A stretch of 11,276 bases of DNA from positions 1 through 11,276 of the forward strand of contig CAJUDU010000074.1 in the NCBI GenBank assembly GCA_910584935.1, in the 5' to 3' direction. A program made the position numbers and the translations under genes. Source of the DNA: an uncultured Butyricicoccus sp. (lineage in GTDB: Bacteria; Bacillota; Clostridia; Oscillospirales; Butyricicoccaceae). Numbering within the stretch: the first letter of the stretch is position 1; every line of letters begins with the position of its first letter. The notes beneath the pieces are model-generated. The model made no database searches, was not told the origin of the DNA, and saw only the letters and a list, made by a program, of their open reading frames with translations. Below are positions 5,787 to 11,276 of the stretch, piece by piece.

Positions 5787-7292
5787 ATGGATTTACGCCC
5801 TGATGAAATCAGCACCATCATCAAACAGCAGATCACAAACTACCAGTCCCAGATTAAGCTGACCAACGTCGGTACGGTTGTCACCGTCGGCGACGGTATC
5901 GCCCATATCCACGGGCTGGAAGAATGTATGTCAGGCGAACTGCTGGAATTCCCAGGCGGCGTGTACGGCATGGCGCAGAACCTGGAAGAAGATTTGGTTG
6001 GTGCGGTTATCCTCGGCTCAGATCAAAATATCCGCGAGGGCGATACAGTAAAGCGGACAAACCGCATTGTCGAAGTGCCGGTTGGCGAGGCGCTGCTTGG
6101 CCGCGTTGTGGACGCGCTGGGCGCCCCGATTGACGGCAAGGGCGCCGTTAAGACAAAAGAGGCGCGCCCCATCGAAATGCCAGCCCCTGGCATTATTGAA
6201 CGTACCCCGGTTAATGTGCCGCTGCAAACCGGCATTAAGGCGATTGACTCGATGATCCCGATTGGCCGCGGCCAGCGCGAACTGATTATCGGCGACCGCC
6301 AGACCGGTAAAACCCAAATTGGGTTAGACACCATTATTAACCAAAAAGGTACAGGCGTAATTTGCATCTATGTTGCAATCGGGCAGAAACGTTCTACCGT
6401 TGCGCAGGTTGCCGAAACCCTGGCTGCCGCTGGCGCGATGGATTATACCATTATCGTGTCCGCAACCGCATCAGAATCCGCCCCGCTGCAATATATTGCC
6501 CCTTATGCGGGCTGCACCATCGGCGAATTCTTTATGCACAAGGGCAAGGATGTGCTGGTTATTTATGATGACCTTTCCAAGCACGCCGTGGCTTACCGTG
6601 CTCTTTCCTTGCTGCTCCACCGTCCGCCCGGACGTGAAGCATACCCTGGGGATGTCTTCTATCTGCATTCCCGTTTGCTGGAACGCGCCGCAAACCTCAA
6701 GGACGGCGGCAGCTTGACCGCGCTGCCGATTATCGAAACCCAGGCAGGCGACGTTTCGGCTTATATCCCAACCAATGTCATTTCGATTACCGATGGGCAG
6801 ATTTTCCTCGAAACCGAGCTGTTTAACTCGGGTGTCCGCCCGGCGGTAAACCCTGGCATTTCAGTATCCCGTGTCGGCGGCAATGCTCAGATTAAGGCGA
6901 TGAAAAAAGTTGCCGGTACGCTCAAATTGGCGTATTCGCAGTACCGTGAGTTACAGGCTTTTGCCCAGTTCGGGTCTGACCTTGACGCGGATACCAAATC
7001 CCGTCTGGATCAGGGCGCACGTATTGTGGAAGTGCTTAAGCAACCACAAAACAGCCCAATCCCAGTTGAAAAACAGGTTATCATTATTTTTGCGGTAGTC
7101 AATAAGTTCCTGATTGATGTGCCGGCAGAGCTGGTCGGTGATTTCCAAACTGAGCTGTTTGAGTATTTGGACGCTAACCATCCGGATATCGCAAAGACCA
7201 TCCGCGAAACCAAAGCCATTGACAGCATAAAGGACGGGCTTTCCAGCGCGATTGCCGATTTTAAAGCCAAGTTCCTCTCTGAACGGTCATAA
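5787..7292 (+). CDS. atpA: F1 ATP synthase subunit alpha
   Basis: Alpha (501 residues) alternates with beta in the F1 hexamer and carries the non-catalytic nucleotide sites. Domains in order are an N-terminal beta barrel (about 25-95), the nucleotide-binding core with Walker A GDRQTGKT (169-176) and Walker B VLVIYDD ending at Asp262, and a C-terminal helical bundle. The arginine finger that reaches the catalytic site is Arg362 in GISVSRVGG. The chosen start is ATG 5787 (MDLRPDEIS), the normal alpha N terminus, with AGGTGA close upstream. An in-frame TTG at 5763 would overlap atpH and has no support. Full length, no anomalies. Confidence 0.97.
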   Translation: MDLRPDEISTIIKQQITNYQSQIKLTNVGTVVTVGDGIAHIHGLEECMSGELLEFPGGVYGMAQNLEEDLVGAVILGSDQNIREGDTVKRTNRIVEVPVGEALLGRVVDALGAPIDGKGAVKTKEARPIEMPAPGIIERTPVNVPLQTGIKAIDSMIPIGRGQRELIIGDRQTGKTQIGLDTIINQKGTGVICIYVAIGQKRSTVAQVAETLAAAGAMDYTIIVSATASESAPLQYIAPYAGCTIGEFFMHKGKDVLVIYDDLSKHAVAYRALSLLLHRPPGREAYPGDVFYLHSRLLERAANLKDGGSLTALPIIETQAGDVSAYIPTNVISITDGQIFLETELFNSGVRPAVNPGISVSRVGGNAQIKAMKKVAGTLKLAYSQYRELQAFAQFGSDLDADTKSRLDQGARIVEVLKQPQNSPIPVEKQVIIIFAVVNKFLIDVPAELVGDFQTELFEYLDANHPDIAKTIRETKAIDSIKDGLSSAIADFKAKFLSERS

Positions 7293-7320
7293 AAAATACC
7301 GGAAGAAGGGAGGATAACCA

Positions 7321-8190
7321 ATGGCTTCCGGCAATATGAAGGACATTAAACGGCGCATGAAAAGCGTTCAGTCCACCATGCAAATTACCAAAGCAATGGA
7401 GCTTGTTGCCTCGTCCAAGCTGCGCCACGCCAAAGAGCGTGTGCTGCGGTCACGTCCCTATTTTAATACAATGTATGAAACCATGGCGCGCATTGCAAAG
7501 GAAACCCGTGACGGGGATTCGATCTATACCAAGGCGCGCACAGTGAAAAAATCATTGTTCATCGTTATTGCGGGCGACCGCGGGCTTGCGGGCGGCTATA
7601 ACTCCAATGTGCTCAAGCTGGCTGCGGCGCAAATGGCAGGCAAAACCCCTTGCGTCGTAACCATTGGCAAAAAGTCGCAGGAATATTACGCAAAGCGCAA
7701 TTTTGAAGTGCTTGCCGATTTCCCCGGCATTGCTGAAACCATGCAGATACAGGATACCCACGATATCGTGGATGATATGCTTGCCCGTTTCCGTGATGGC
7801 AGCATTGATGAAGCTTATATCTGCTATACGGAATTTGTTTCCCCGATGGTGCAGGAGGCACGCTGCCAGAAGCTGCTGCCCCTGTCTTTCCCCGGCAGCG
7901 ATGACAGCGCCGGCAAGGGCAAACCACAGGCGCTGACTGAATATGACCCTTCGCCAGAAGCGGTATTTTCAGCCATCGTCCCCGAATATCTCAACGGCGT
8001 GCTGTATGGCGCGGTTGTGGAAAGCTATGCGTCCGAGCAGTCTGCCCGCCGCATGGCAATGGAATCCGCTTCTGATAATGCCAGCGAGATGATCGAAAAC
8101 CTCAACCTGTCGTATAACCGCGCACGTCAGGCGGCAATTACCCAGGAAATTACGGAAATTGTCGCTGGTTCCGGTCAGGTAGGGGCATAA
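7321..8190 (+). CDS. atpG: F1 ATP synthase subunit gamma
   Basis: Gamma (289 residues) is the central shaft that turns inside the alpha/beta ring. Both coiled-coil ends are clear: N-terminal IKRRMKSVQSTMQITKAMEL and C-terminal SYNRARQAAITQEITEIV. The middle is the Rossmann-like domain with the conserved DRGLAGGYN loop (residues about 84-92). Its start ATG follows GGGAGG at a good spacing, 28 bases after atpA. Length and motifs are ordinary. It is followed by an unusually long gap, about 84 bases, before atpD, holding a stable hairpin. Confidence 0.96.
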   Translation: MASGNMKDIKRRMKSVQSTMQITKAMELVASSKLRHAKERVLRSRPYFNTMYETMARIAKETRDGDSIYTKARTVKKSLFIVIAGDRGLAGGYNSNVLKLAAAQMAGKTPCVVTIGKKSQEYYAKRNFEVLADFPGIAETMQIQDTHDIVDDMLARFRDGSIDEAYICYTEFVSPMVQEARCQKLLPLSFPGSDDSAGKGKPQALTEYDPSPEAVFSAIVPEYLNGVLYGAVVESYASEQSARRMAMESASDNASEMIENLNLSYNRARQAAITQEITEIVAGSGQVGA

Positions 8191-8199
8191 CTGGTTTTT

Positions 8200-8256
8200 A
8201 TGGAGGCGGCAGCCCAGATGCTGCGGCTGTGGCGCCTCCTGTGTTTTATCTCATAA
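8200..8256 (+). other. 18-codon open frame spanning the atpG-atpD hairpin (doubtful)
   Basis: An ATG at 8200 opens a frame of 18 codons (MEAAAQMLRLWRLLCFIS) ending in TAA at 8254-8256, 18 bases before the atpD start. It would encode an amphipathic or hydrophobic micropeptide. The nearest purine-rich site, AGGTAGGGG, is about 14 bases upstream, too far for good initiation. A frame this short arises easily by chance, so I list it only because it fills the intergenic gap and coincides with the hairpin. Confidence 0.15.
8202..8239 (+). promoter_or_regulatory. stable intercistronic hairpin between atpG and atpD
   Basis: GGAGGCG (8202-8208) pairs perfectly with CGCCTCC (8233-8239), and inside it GCAGCC (8209-8214) pairs with GGCTGT (8225-8230, one G-U). 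The loop is 10 bases, with a two-base GG bulge on the right arm. The run after it, TGTGTTTTATC, is too poor in T for a full terminator, and atpD must be read through. Likely roles are partial attenuation, an RNA processing or stabilising site, or tuning of beta synthesis. Confidence 0.6.
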
Positions 8257-8274
8257 TTCAGGGGAGTTTTGCTA

Positions 8275-9675
8275 ATGAATGCGCATAACATTGGTACCGT
8301 CGTCCAGATTATTGGGCCGGTACTGGATATCAAATTTGACCCCGATTCGCTTCCCCGGCTGCTGAACGCCATCACCATTAAGGCAGAGGATGGTCATATT
8401 GTGACCACCGAAGTGGCACAGCACGTTGGACAGGATACAGTGCGCTGTGTTTCTATGCAGTCCACAGATGGTCTTGTCCGCGGGATGCAGGCGGTTGATA
8501 CCGGTGCGCCGATTACTGTGCCGGTTGGCCCGAAGAATCTGGGGCGTATTTTTAACCTGCTTGGCGACCCGGTGGATAACAAGCCGCCAGTTGAATCTGA
8601 ACTGCGCTGGCCAATCCATCGCCCAGCGCCTTCTTATGAAGACCAGCAGTCTACCACGGAAATTTTGGAAACCGGCATCAAGGTTGTTGACCTGATTGCA
8701 CCGTATGCAAAGGGTGGTAAGATTGGCTTGTTTGGCGGCGCTGGCGTCGGCAAGACGGTTATTATTATGGAACTGATCAATAACATTGCCAAGCAGCATG
8801 GTGGTATTTCGGTATTCACTGGCGTTGGCGAGCGTACCCGTGAGGGCAACGACCTGTATAACGAAATGCAGGAATCTGGCGTTATTGATAAGACCGTTTT
8901 GGTTTACGGGCAGATGAATGAGCCTCCCGGAGCGCGTATGCGTGTCGGGCTGTCCGGTCTGACCATGGCGGAATATTTCCGCGATGAAGAAGGACAGGAC
9001 GTGCTGCTGTTTATCGATAATATTTTCCGCTTTACCCAGGCGGGTTCTGAAGTATCCGCGCTGCTGGGGCGTATGCCATCTGCGGTAGGTTACCAGCCAA
9101 CGCTGGCAACCGAAATGGGCGCTTTGCAGGAACGCATCACATCAACTAAAAAAGGGTCTATTACATCTATTCAGGCCGTTTATGTGCCTGCGGATGACCT
9201 CACAGACCCGGCGCCAGCAACCACGTTCGCCCATTTGGACGCAACAACTACACTTTCGCGTGAAATTGCTTCTGCGGGCATTTACCCGGCGGTTGACCCG
9301 CTTGATTCCACATCCCGTATCCTGAACAAAGAAATTTTGGGTGTCGAACATTATGAAACCGCACGTGCGGTGCAGGCAATTTTGCAGCGTTATAAAGAAT
9401 TGCAGGATATTATTGCAATCCTTGGTATGGATGAGCTTTCTGACGAAGACAAGCTGACAGTTGCACGCGCACGTAAGATTCAGAATTTCCTATCACAGCC
9501 ATTCCATGTTGCCGAACAGTTCACCGGCATGGCTGGCAAATATGTGCCAGTTAAGGAAACCATCCGTGGCTTTAAGGAAATCCTCGAAGGCAAACATGAT
9601 GATTTGCCAGAGTCTGCGTTCTTGTTTGTTGGCACGATTGATGAGGCAGTGGAGAAGGCAAAGAAGGGGGCGTAA
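8275..9675 (+). CDS. atpD: F1 ATP synthase subunit beta (catalytic)
   Basis: Beta (466 residues) carries the catalytic sites for ATP synthesis and hydrolysis. Walker A is GGAGVGKT (154-161), the catalytic glutamate is Glu186 in GVGERTREG, and Walker B is VLLFIDN ending near Asp248. The phosphate-side ALLGRMPSAVGYQP segment (near 262-275) and the DELSDED loop (386-392), which contacts gamma and epsilon, are all intact. ATG 8275 follows AGGGGAG by eight bases; an in-frame TTG two codons earlier is not needed. Three bases separate its stop from atpC. The subunit is a reliable phylogenetic marker for placing the organism. Confidence 0.97.
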   Translation: MNAHNIGTVVQIIGPVLDIKFDPDSLPRLLNAITIKAEDGHIVTTEVAQHVGQDTVRCVSMQSTDGLVRGMQAVDTGAPITVPVGPKNLGRIFNLLGDPVDNKPPVESELRWPIHRPAPSYEDQQSTTEILETGIKVVDLIAPYAKGGKIGLFGGAGVGKTVIIMELINNIAKQHGGISVFTGVGERTREGNDLYNEMQESGVIDKTVLVYGQMNEPPGARMRVGLSGLTMAEYFRDEEGQDVLLFIDNIFRFTQAGSEVSALLGRMPSAVGYQPTLATEMGALQERITSTKKGSITSIQAVYVPADDLTDPAPATTFAHLDATTTLSREIASAGIYPAVDPLDSTSRILNKEILGVEHYETARAVQAILQRYKELQDIIAILGMDELSDEDKLTVARARKIQNFLSQPFHVAEQFTGMAGKYVPVKETIRGFKEILEGKHDDLPESAFLFVGTIDEAVEKAKKGA

Positions 9676-9678
9676 CCT

Positions 9679-10077
9679 ATGGCGACCTTTCATCTCAAAG
9701 TCCTTACCGCTGACAAGGTATTTTTTGAAGGCGATGTTGATCGCATTGTGGTGCGTACCACACAGGGCGATGTTGGCATTTTGCCAAACCATGTTAAATA
9801 TCTGGCAGCCATCGGCATTGGTGGGTTAACCATCATAACAGGCGGCACCTCACGCATGGCAGCAATTGCAGGCGGTTTTGTTGATGTTTCCAAAGAAGGG
9901 ACTGTAATTTTAGCGCGTACCTGCGAATGGGCGGATGAAATTGATATTAACCGCGCCCGCGCAGCCGAGGAACGTGCCAAAGCACAGCTCCAGCATAAGG
10001 AAAGCAGCAATGCGCAAGATGTTGCGGCAGCAAAGCTGAAAAAAGCGATTAACCGTATCCGCATTGCACAAAAATAA
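9679..10077 (+). CDS. atpC: F1 ATP synthase subunit epsilon
   Basis: Epsilon (132 residues) links the gamma shaft to the c ring and can brake ATP hydrolysis. The N-terminal beta sandwich (1-84) includes GDVGILPNHVKYLAA, close to the family GxxGILPxH pattern. The C-terminal two-helix arm (about 88-132) is complete. It begins IDINRARAAEERA (88-100), matching the ATP-sensing pattern known from Bacillus PS3 epsilon (ID, then R, A and RA at fixed spacing), so nucleotide-regulated inhibition is plausible. The ribosome site AAGGGGG lies inside the end of atpD. This is the last gene of the operon; a strong terminator follows within 10 bases. Confidence 0.95.
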   Translation: MATFHLKVLTADKVFFEGDVDRIVVRTTQGDVGILPNHVKYLAAIGIGGLTIITGGTSRMAAIAGGFVDVSKEGTVILARTCEWADEIDINRARAAEERAKAQLQHKESSNAQDVAAAKLKKAINRIRIAQK

Positions 10078-10085
10078 TTAAACGC

Positions 10086-10127
10086 AAAACCCAGTCGATG
10101 GATATTCGGCTGGGTTTTATTTTTTTG
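10086..10127 (+). terminator. intrinsic terminator of the ATP synthase operon, probably bidirectional
   Basis: AAAACCCAGTCG (10086-10097) pairs with CGGCTGGGTTTT (10107-10118) in a 12-bp stem with one G-U pair and a 9-base loop, followed by ATTTTTTTG. On the other strand the same stem is followed by a T-rich run (GCGTTTAATTATTTTT), so it can also end the converging LysR transcript, whose stop lies at 10154. Confidence 0.92.
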
Positions 10128-10153
10128 CCAAAGTAGGCGTATCAGCAGCGTGG

Positions 10154-11050
10154 TCAAAGTCCCATTTGGTTTGCTGTGAGATATGTTTTGCACAGCTTTA
10201 AAAATAACTTTAACAACGGGTTGCCCGCTGTACTTTTATAATAAACGCCATAAGACAGCGGCTGTGTTCCCACAAGCGGAACACAGAATAACCCTGAAGC
10301 GTTTCTTATAAACAGCTCTGGGAGCACGGTGATCCCATATCCGGCTTTTGCCAGCAGCAAGCCAGACTGTGGCGTATCGCAAAATAGGCATTCTGTGATT
10401 GACCGATTTTTGACCAGCGCGTGCTGGATATCCTTTAAACTGCCTGGGCTTTTGTGCAGCGGGTTAAGGATCACTCTTTCATCCGCGATATCCTCTAATG
10501 TGAGATGGGATTTGCCCGCTAATGGATGTCCTTCCGGCAGGGCTGCAACGATGGGCGTTTTTATAAACTCCTGATAAGTTCCATAACTGATTTTTGCATC
10601 TTTCTCTCGGAATGCCATGATAACATCTACCACTTCTTCCGCCAAAAGGCGGTATAAATGCTGAAATGGAACAGCATGGAAGATGGGACGCAAAGATGGA
10701 TAATGCTTAGCCATATCCCGTAAAATATCGGTTAAAAGCACTAAATCATCATGGGAATGGCAGCCGATAGAAAATAATACTTGGTTACCACCTGCGTGTT
10801 CCTGGAACTTTTTTATTGTAAACCGGATTTTATTCAAAATATCTCGGGCATCATCAAAAAAAATTTGCCCTTCTGGTGTAAGCTGCACCATTCGTGTGGT
10901 GCGTTTGAATAACTTTATGTTTAGCTCTTCTTCCAGCGTGCGAATCTGCTGTGTTACCGCTGGCTGGGTCACATTTAGCTGGCTGGCAGCTTTGGCGAAA
11001 TTTAAAGTTTCCGTTACAGCAAGGAAGCATTCTAACTGCATGGTTGTCAT
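10154..11050 (-). CDS. LysR-type transcriptional regulator
   Basis: The 298-residue protein has an N-terminal winged helix-turn-helix. It opens MQLECFLAVTETLNFAKAA, the recognition helix is in VTQPAVTQQI (27-36), and the wing ends VQLTPEG. A linker helix follows, then a periplasmic-binding-like effector domain from about 91 with GCHSHDD, and later strands TPIVAALPEGHPL and GYGITVLPE. The start codon is ATG (complement of 11048-11050), preceded by GGAGGA at seven bases. It is divergent from the broken MATE gene, with overlapping promoters and a perfect T-N11-A palindrome between them, so it very likely controls that efflux gene and itself. The effector is unknown. The gene is intact although its presumed target is disrupted. 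Confidence 0.93.
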   Translation of the reverse strand: MTTMQLECFLAVTETLNFAKAASQLNVTQPAVTQQIRTLEEELNIKLFKRTTRMVQLTPEGQIFFDDARDILNKIRFTIKKFQEHAGGNQVLFSIGCHSHDDLVLLTDILRDMAKHYPSLRPIFHAVPFQHLYRLLAEEVVDVIMAFREKDAKISYGTYQEFIKTPIVAALPEGHPLAGKSHLTLEDIADERVILNPLHKSPGSLKDIQHALVKNRSITECLFCDTPQSGLLLAKAGYGITVLPELFIRNASGLFCVPLVGTQPLSYGVYYKSTAGNPLLKLFLKLCKTYLTANQMGL

Positions 11051-11069
11051 AGCAAGTCCTCCGCGATTT

Positions 11070-11084
11070 ATAAGTTTTACTTAT
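11070..11084. promoter_or_regulatory. LysR-type recognition palindrome (T-N11-A box)
   Basis: ATAAGT-TTT-ACTTAT is a perfect inverted repeat containing TAAGT...ACTTA with exactly 11 bases between the outer T and A, the generic LysR-family binding box. Its centre (11077) is about 63 bp before the predicted start of the MATE transcript, the usual activator position. It also covers the predicted start of the regulator's own transcript, suiting autorepression. Confidence 0.65.
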
Positions 11085-11086
11085 TG

Positions 11087-11115
11087 ATAATAACATATTC
11101 TTAATTCACAGACAA
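11087..11115 (-). promoter_or_regulatory. promoter of the LysR-type regulator gene
   Basis: On the minus strand TTGTCT (complement of 11110-11115) and TATTAT (complement of 11087-11092) are 17 bases apart, with TGT before the -10 box making an extended -10. Transcription would start near 11080, inside the T-N11-A palindrome, about 30 bases before the start codon. Its -35 box abuts that of the opposing MATE promoter. Confidence 0.6.
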
Positions 11116-11133
11116 GAAAAAATCATTTATAAT
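11105..11133 (+). promoter_or_regulatory. promoter of the truncated MATE gene
   Basis: TTCACA (11105-11110) and a perfect TATAAT (11128-11133) are separated by 17 bases. The predicted transcript begins near 11140 and carries AGGAGG before the ATG at 11171. The -35 box shares its last base with the opposing LysR -35 box, so polymerases at the two promoters would exclude each other. Confidence 0.72.
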
Positions 11134-11170
11134 AAAACTGCTTAAAAATTTCGTGTTAGGAGGAATCCAA

Positions 11171-11239
11171 ATGGTAAACCAAACTGTAACAGCCAATCCG
11201 CTTGGGACAGAAAGCGTGGGCAAATTAAGGAACCACTGA
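11171..11239 (+). pseudogene. MATE-family efflux transporter, 5' fragment interrupted after 19 codons
   Basis: A well-formed gene start, with a strong promoter, AGGAGG and ATG, opens into MVNQTVTANPLGTESVGKL. The NPLGTE...GKL string is the characteristic opening of clostridial MATE (NorM/DinF-like) drug and cation efflux proteins, just before the first membrane helix. At the point where the helix should begin (codon 19, TTA 11225-11227) the frame changes to RNH and stops at TGA 11237-11239. The following DNA has the look of an insertion-sequence end. Only about 5 percent of a normal 440-460 residue MATE gene is present; the rest may lie beyond the inserted element, outside the window. An alternative is a genuine 22-residue leader peptide, which I consider less likely given the family match. 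Confidence 0.68.
11225..11228. other. possible insertion target site TTAA
   Basis: TTAA sits exactly at the junction between MATE coding sequence and the foreign-looking DNA that starts GGAACCACTG. It fits the YTAR target used by IS5-group elements, as does the CTAG next to the left-edge element. A matching duplicate on the far side would be needed to confirm it. Confidence 0.3.
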
Positions 11240-11276
11240 TTTAATCCTTCATAAGTCAAGAAGGTGTGGTATAATA
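11229..11276 (+). mobile_element. probable left terminus of an insertion sequence (partial, runs off the right edge)
   Basis: The DNA after the broken MATE codon begins GGAACCACTGATTTAATCC, which resembles the terminal inverted repeats of insertion sequences (GGAACC-CTGAT type, as I recall from IS5-like elements). It contains its own extended -10 promoter, TTCATA (11248-11253), 16 bases, then TGG TATAAT (11270-11275), pointing into the element as a transposase promoter would. No transposase codons are in the window. The call rests on the abrupt loss of MATE homology plus these terminal features; the family is uncertain. Confidence 0.45.

Noticed and set aside
8269..8274. In-frame TTG start two codons before atpD
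   Set aside because: ATG 8275 has ideal spacing from AGGGGAG and is the normal beta start.
9690..10193. Minus-strand open frame opposite atpC
   Set aside because: It crosses the atp terminator and is antisense to a certain epsilon gene; composition is that of a shadow frame.
11171..11239. The 22-codon frame as a regulatory leader peptide for a downstream gene
   Set aside because: Its first 19 residues match the conserved opening of MATE transporters too well, and it ends where foreign-looking DNA begins; kept only as an alternative.
1..11276. CRISPR arrays, tRNA or rRNA genes, riboswitches, prophage or toxin-antitoxin genes
   Set aside because: I looked for spaced repeats, cloverleaf-like segments, long structured leaders and small paired genes on both strands and saw none.

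Overview
The window reads as a chromosomal segment from an anaerobic Firmicute, most likely a gut clostridium of the Oscillospiraceae/Ruminococcaceae type. The grounds are strong GGAGG ribosome-binding sites, sigma-A promoters, Clostridia-type protein families, near-balanced base composition, and a sodium-type ATP synthase c subunit. No species can be named from the sequence alone.

Layout. Positions 1-55 look like the outer end of an insertion sequence. At 61-1002 (minus) lies an intact AEC-family permease with an excellent promoter. Divergent to it, 1165-2307 (plus) is a secreted D,D-carboxypeptidase (DacF/PBP5 type). At 2446-2856 is a small P-loop protein of unknown function, bounded by its own promoter and a strong terminator. 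From 3055 to 10077 runs one complete F1Fo ATP synthase operon in the order atpZ-atpI-atpB-atpE-atpF-atpH-atpA-atpG-atpD-atpC. It is preceded by a perfect TATAAT box and closed by a strong terminator, probably bidirectional. At 10154-11050 (minus) is a LysR-type regulator. Divergent to it is the first 19 codons of a MATE-family efflux transporter, which is then interrupted by DNA resembling an insertion-sequence end that runs off the window.

How the parts work together. The ten atp genes encode all eight structural subunits plus two small accessory membrane proteins used for ion supply and rotor assembly. The c subunit carries Glu29 and Glu62 with Ser63, Thr64 and Tyr67. This matches the two-carboxylate sodium-binding pattern known from Fusobacterium nucleatum, so the enzyme is probably sodium-coupled. 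The LysR gene and the broken MATE gene share an intergenic region with face-to-face promoters and a perfect T-N11-A palindrome. It is centred about 63 bp upstream of the predicted MATE start and lies at the regulator's own start, a textbook autoregulated LysR/target pair.

Most of the window is ordinary core genome and I found no undescribed multi-gene system. The points worth a second look are the c-subunit ion site, the LysR/MATE control region with its disrupted target, the probable insertion-sequence ends at both edges, a strong hairpin with an 18-codon open frame between atpG and atpD, and the unassigned small P-loop protein.
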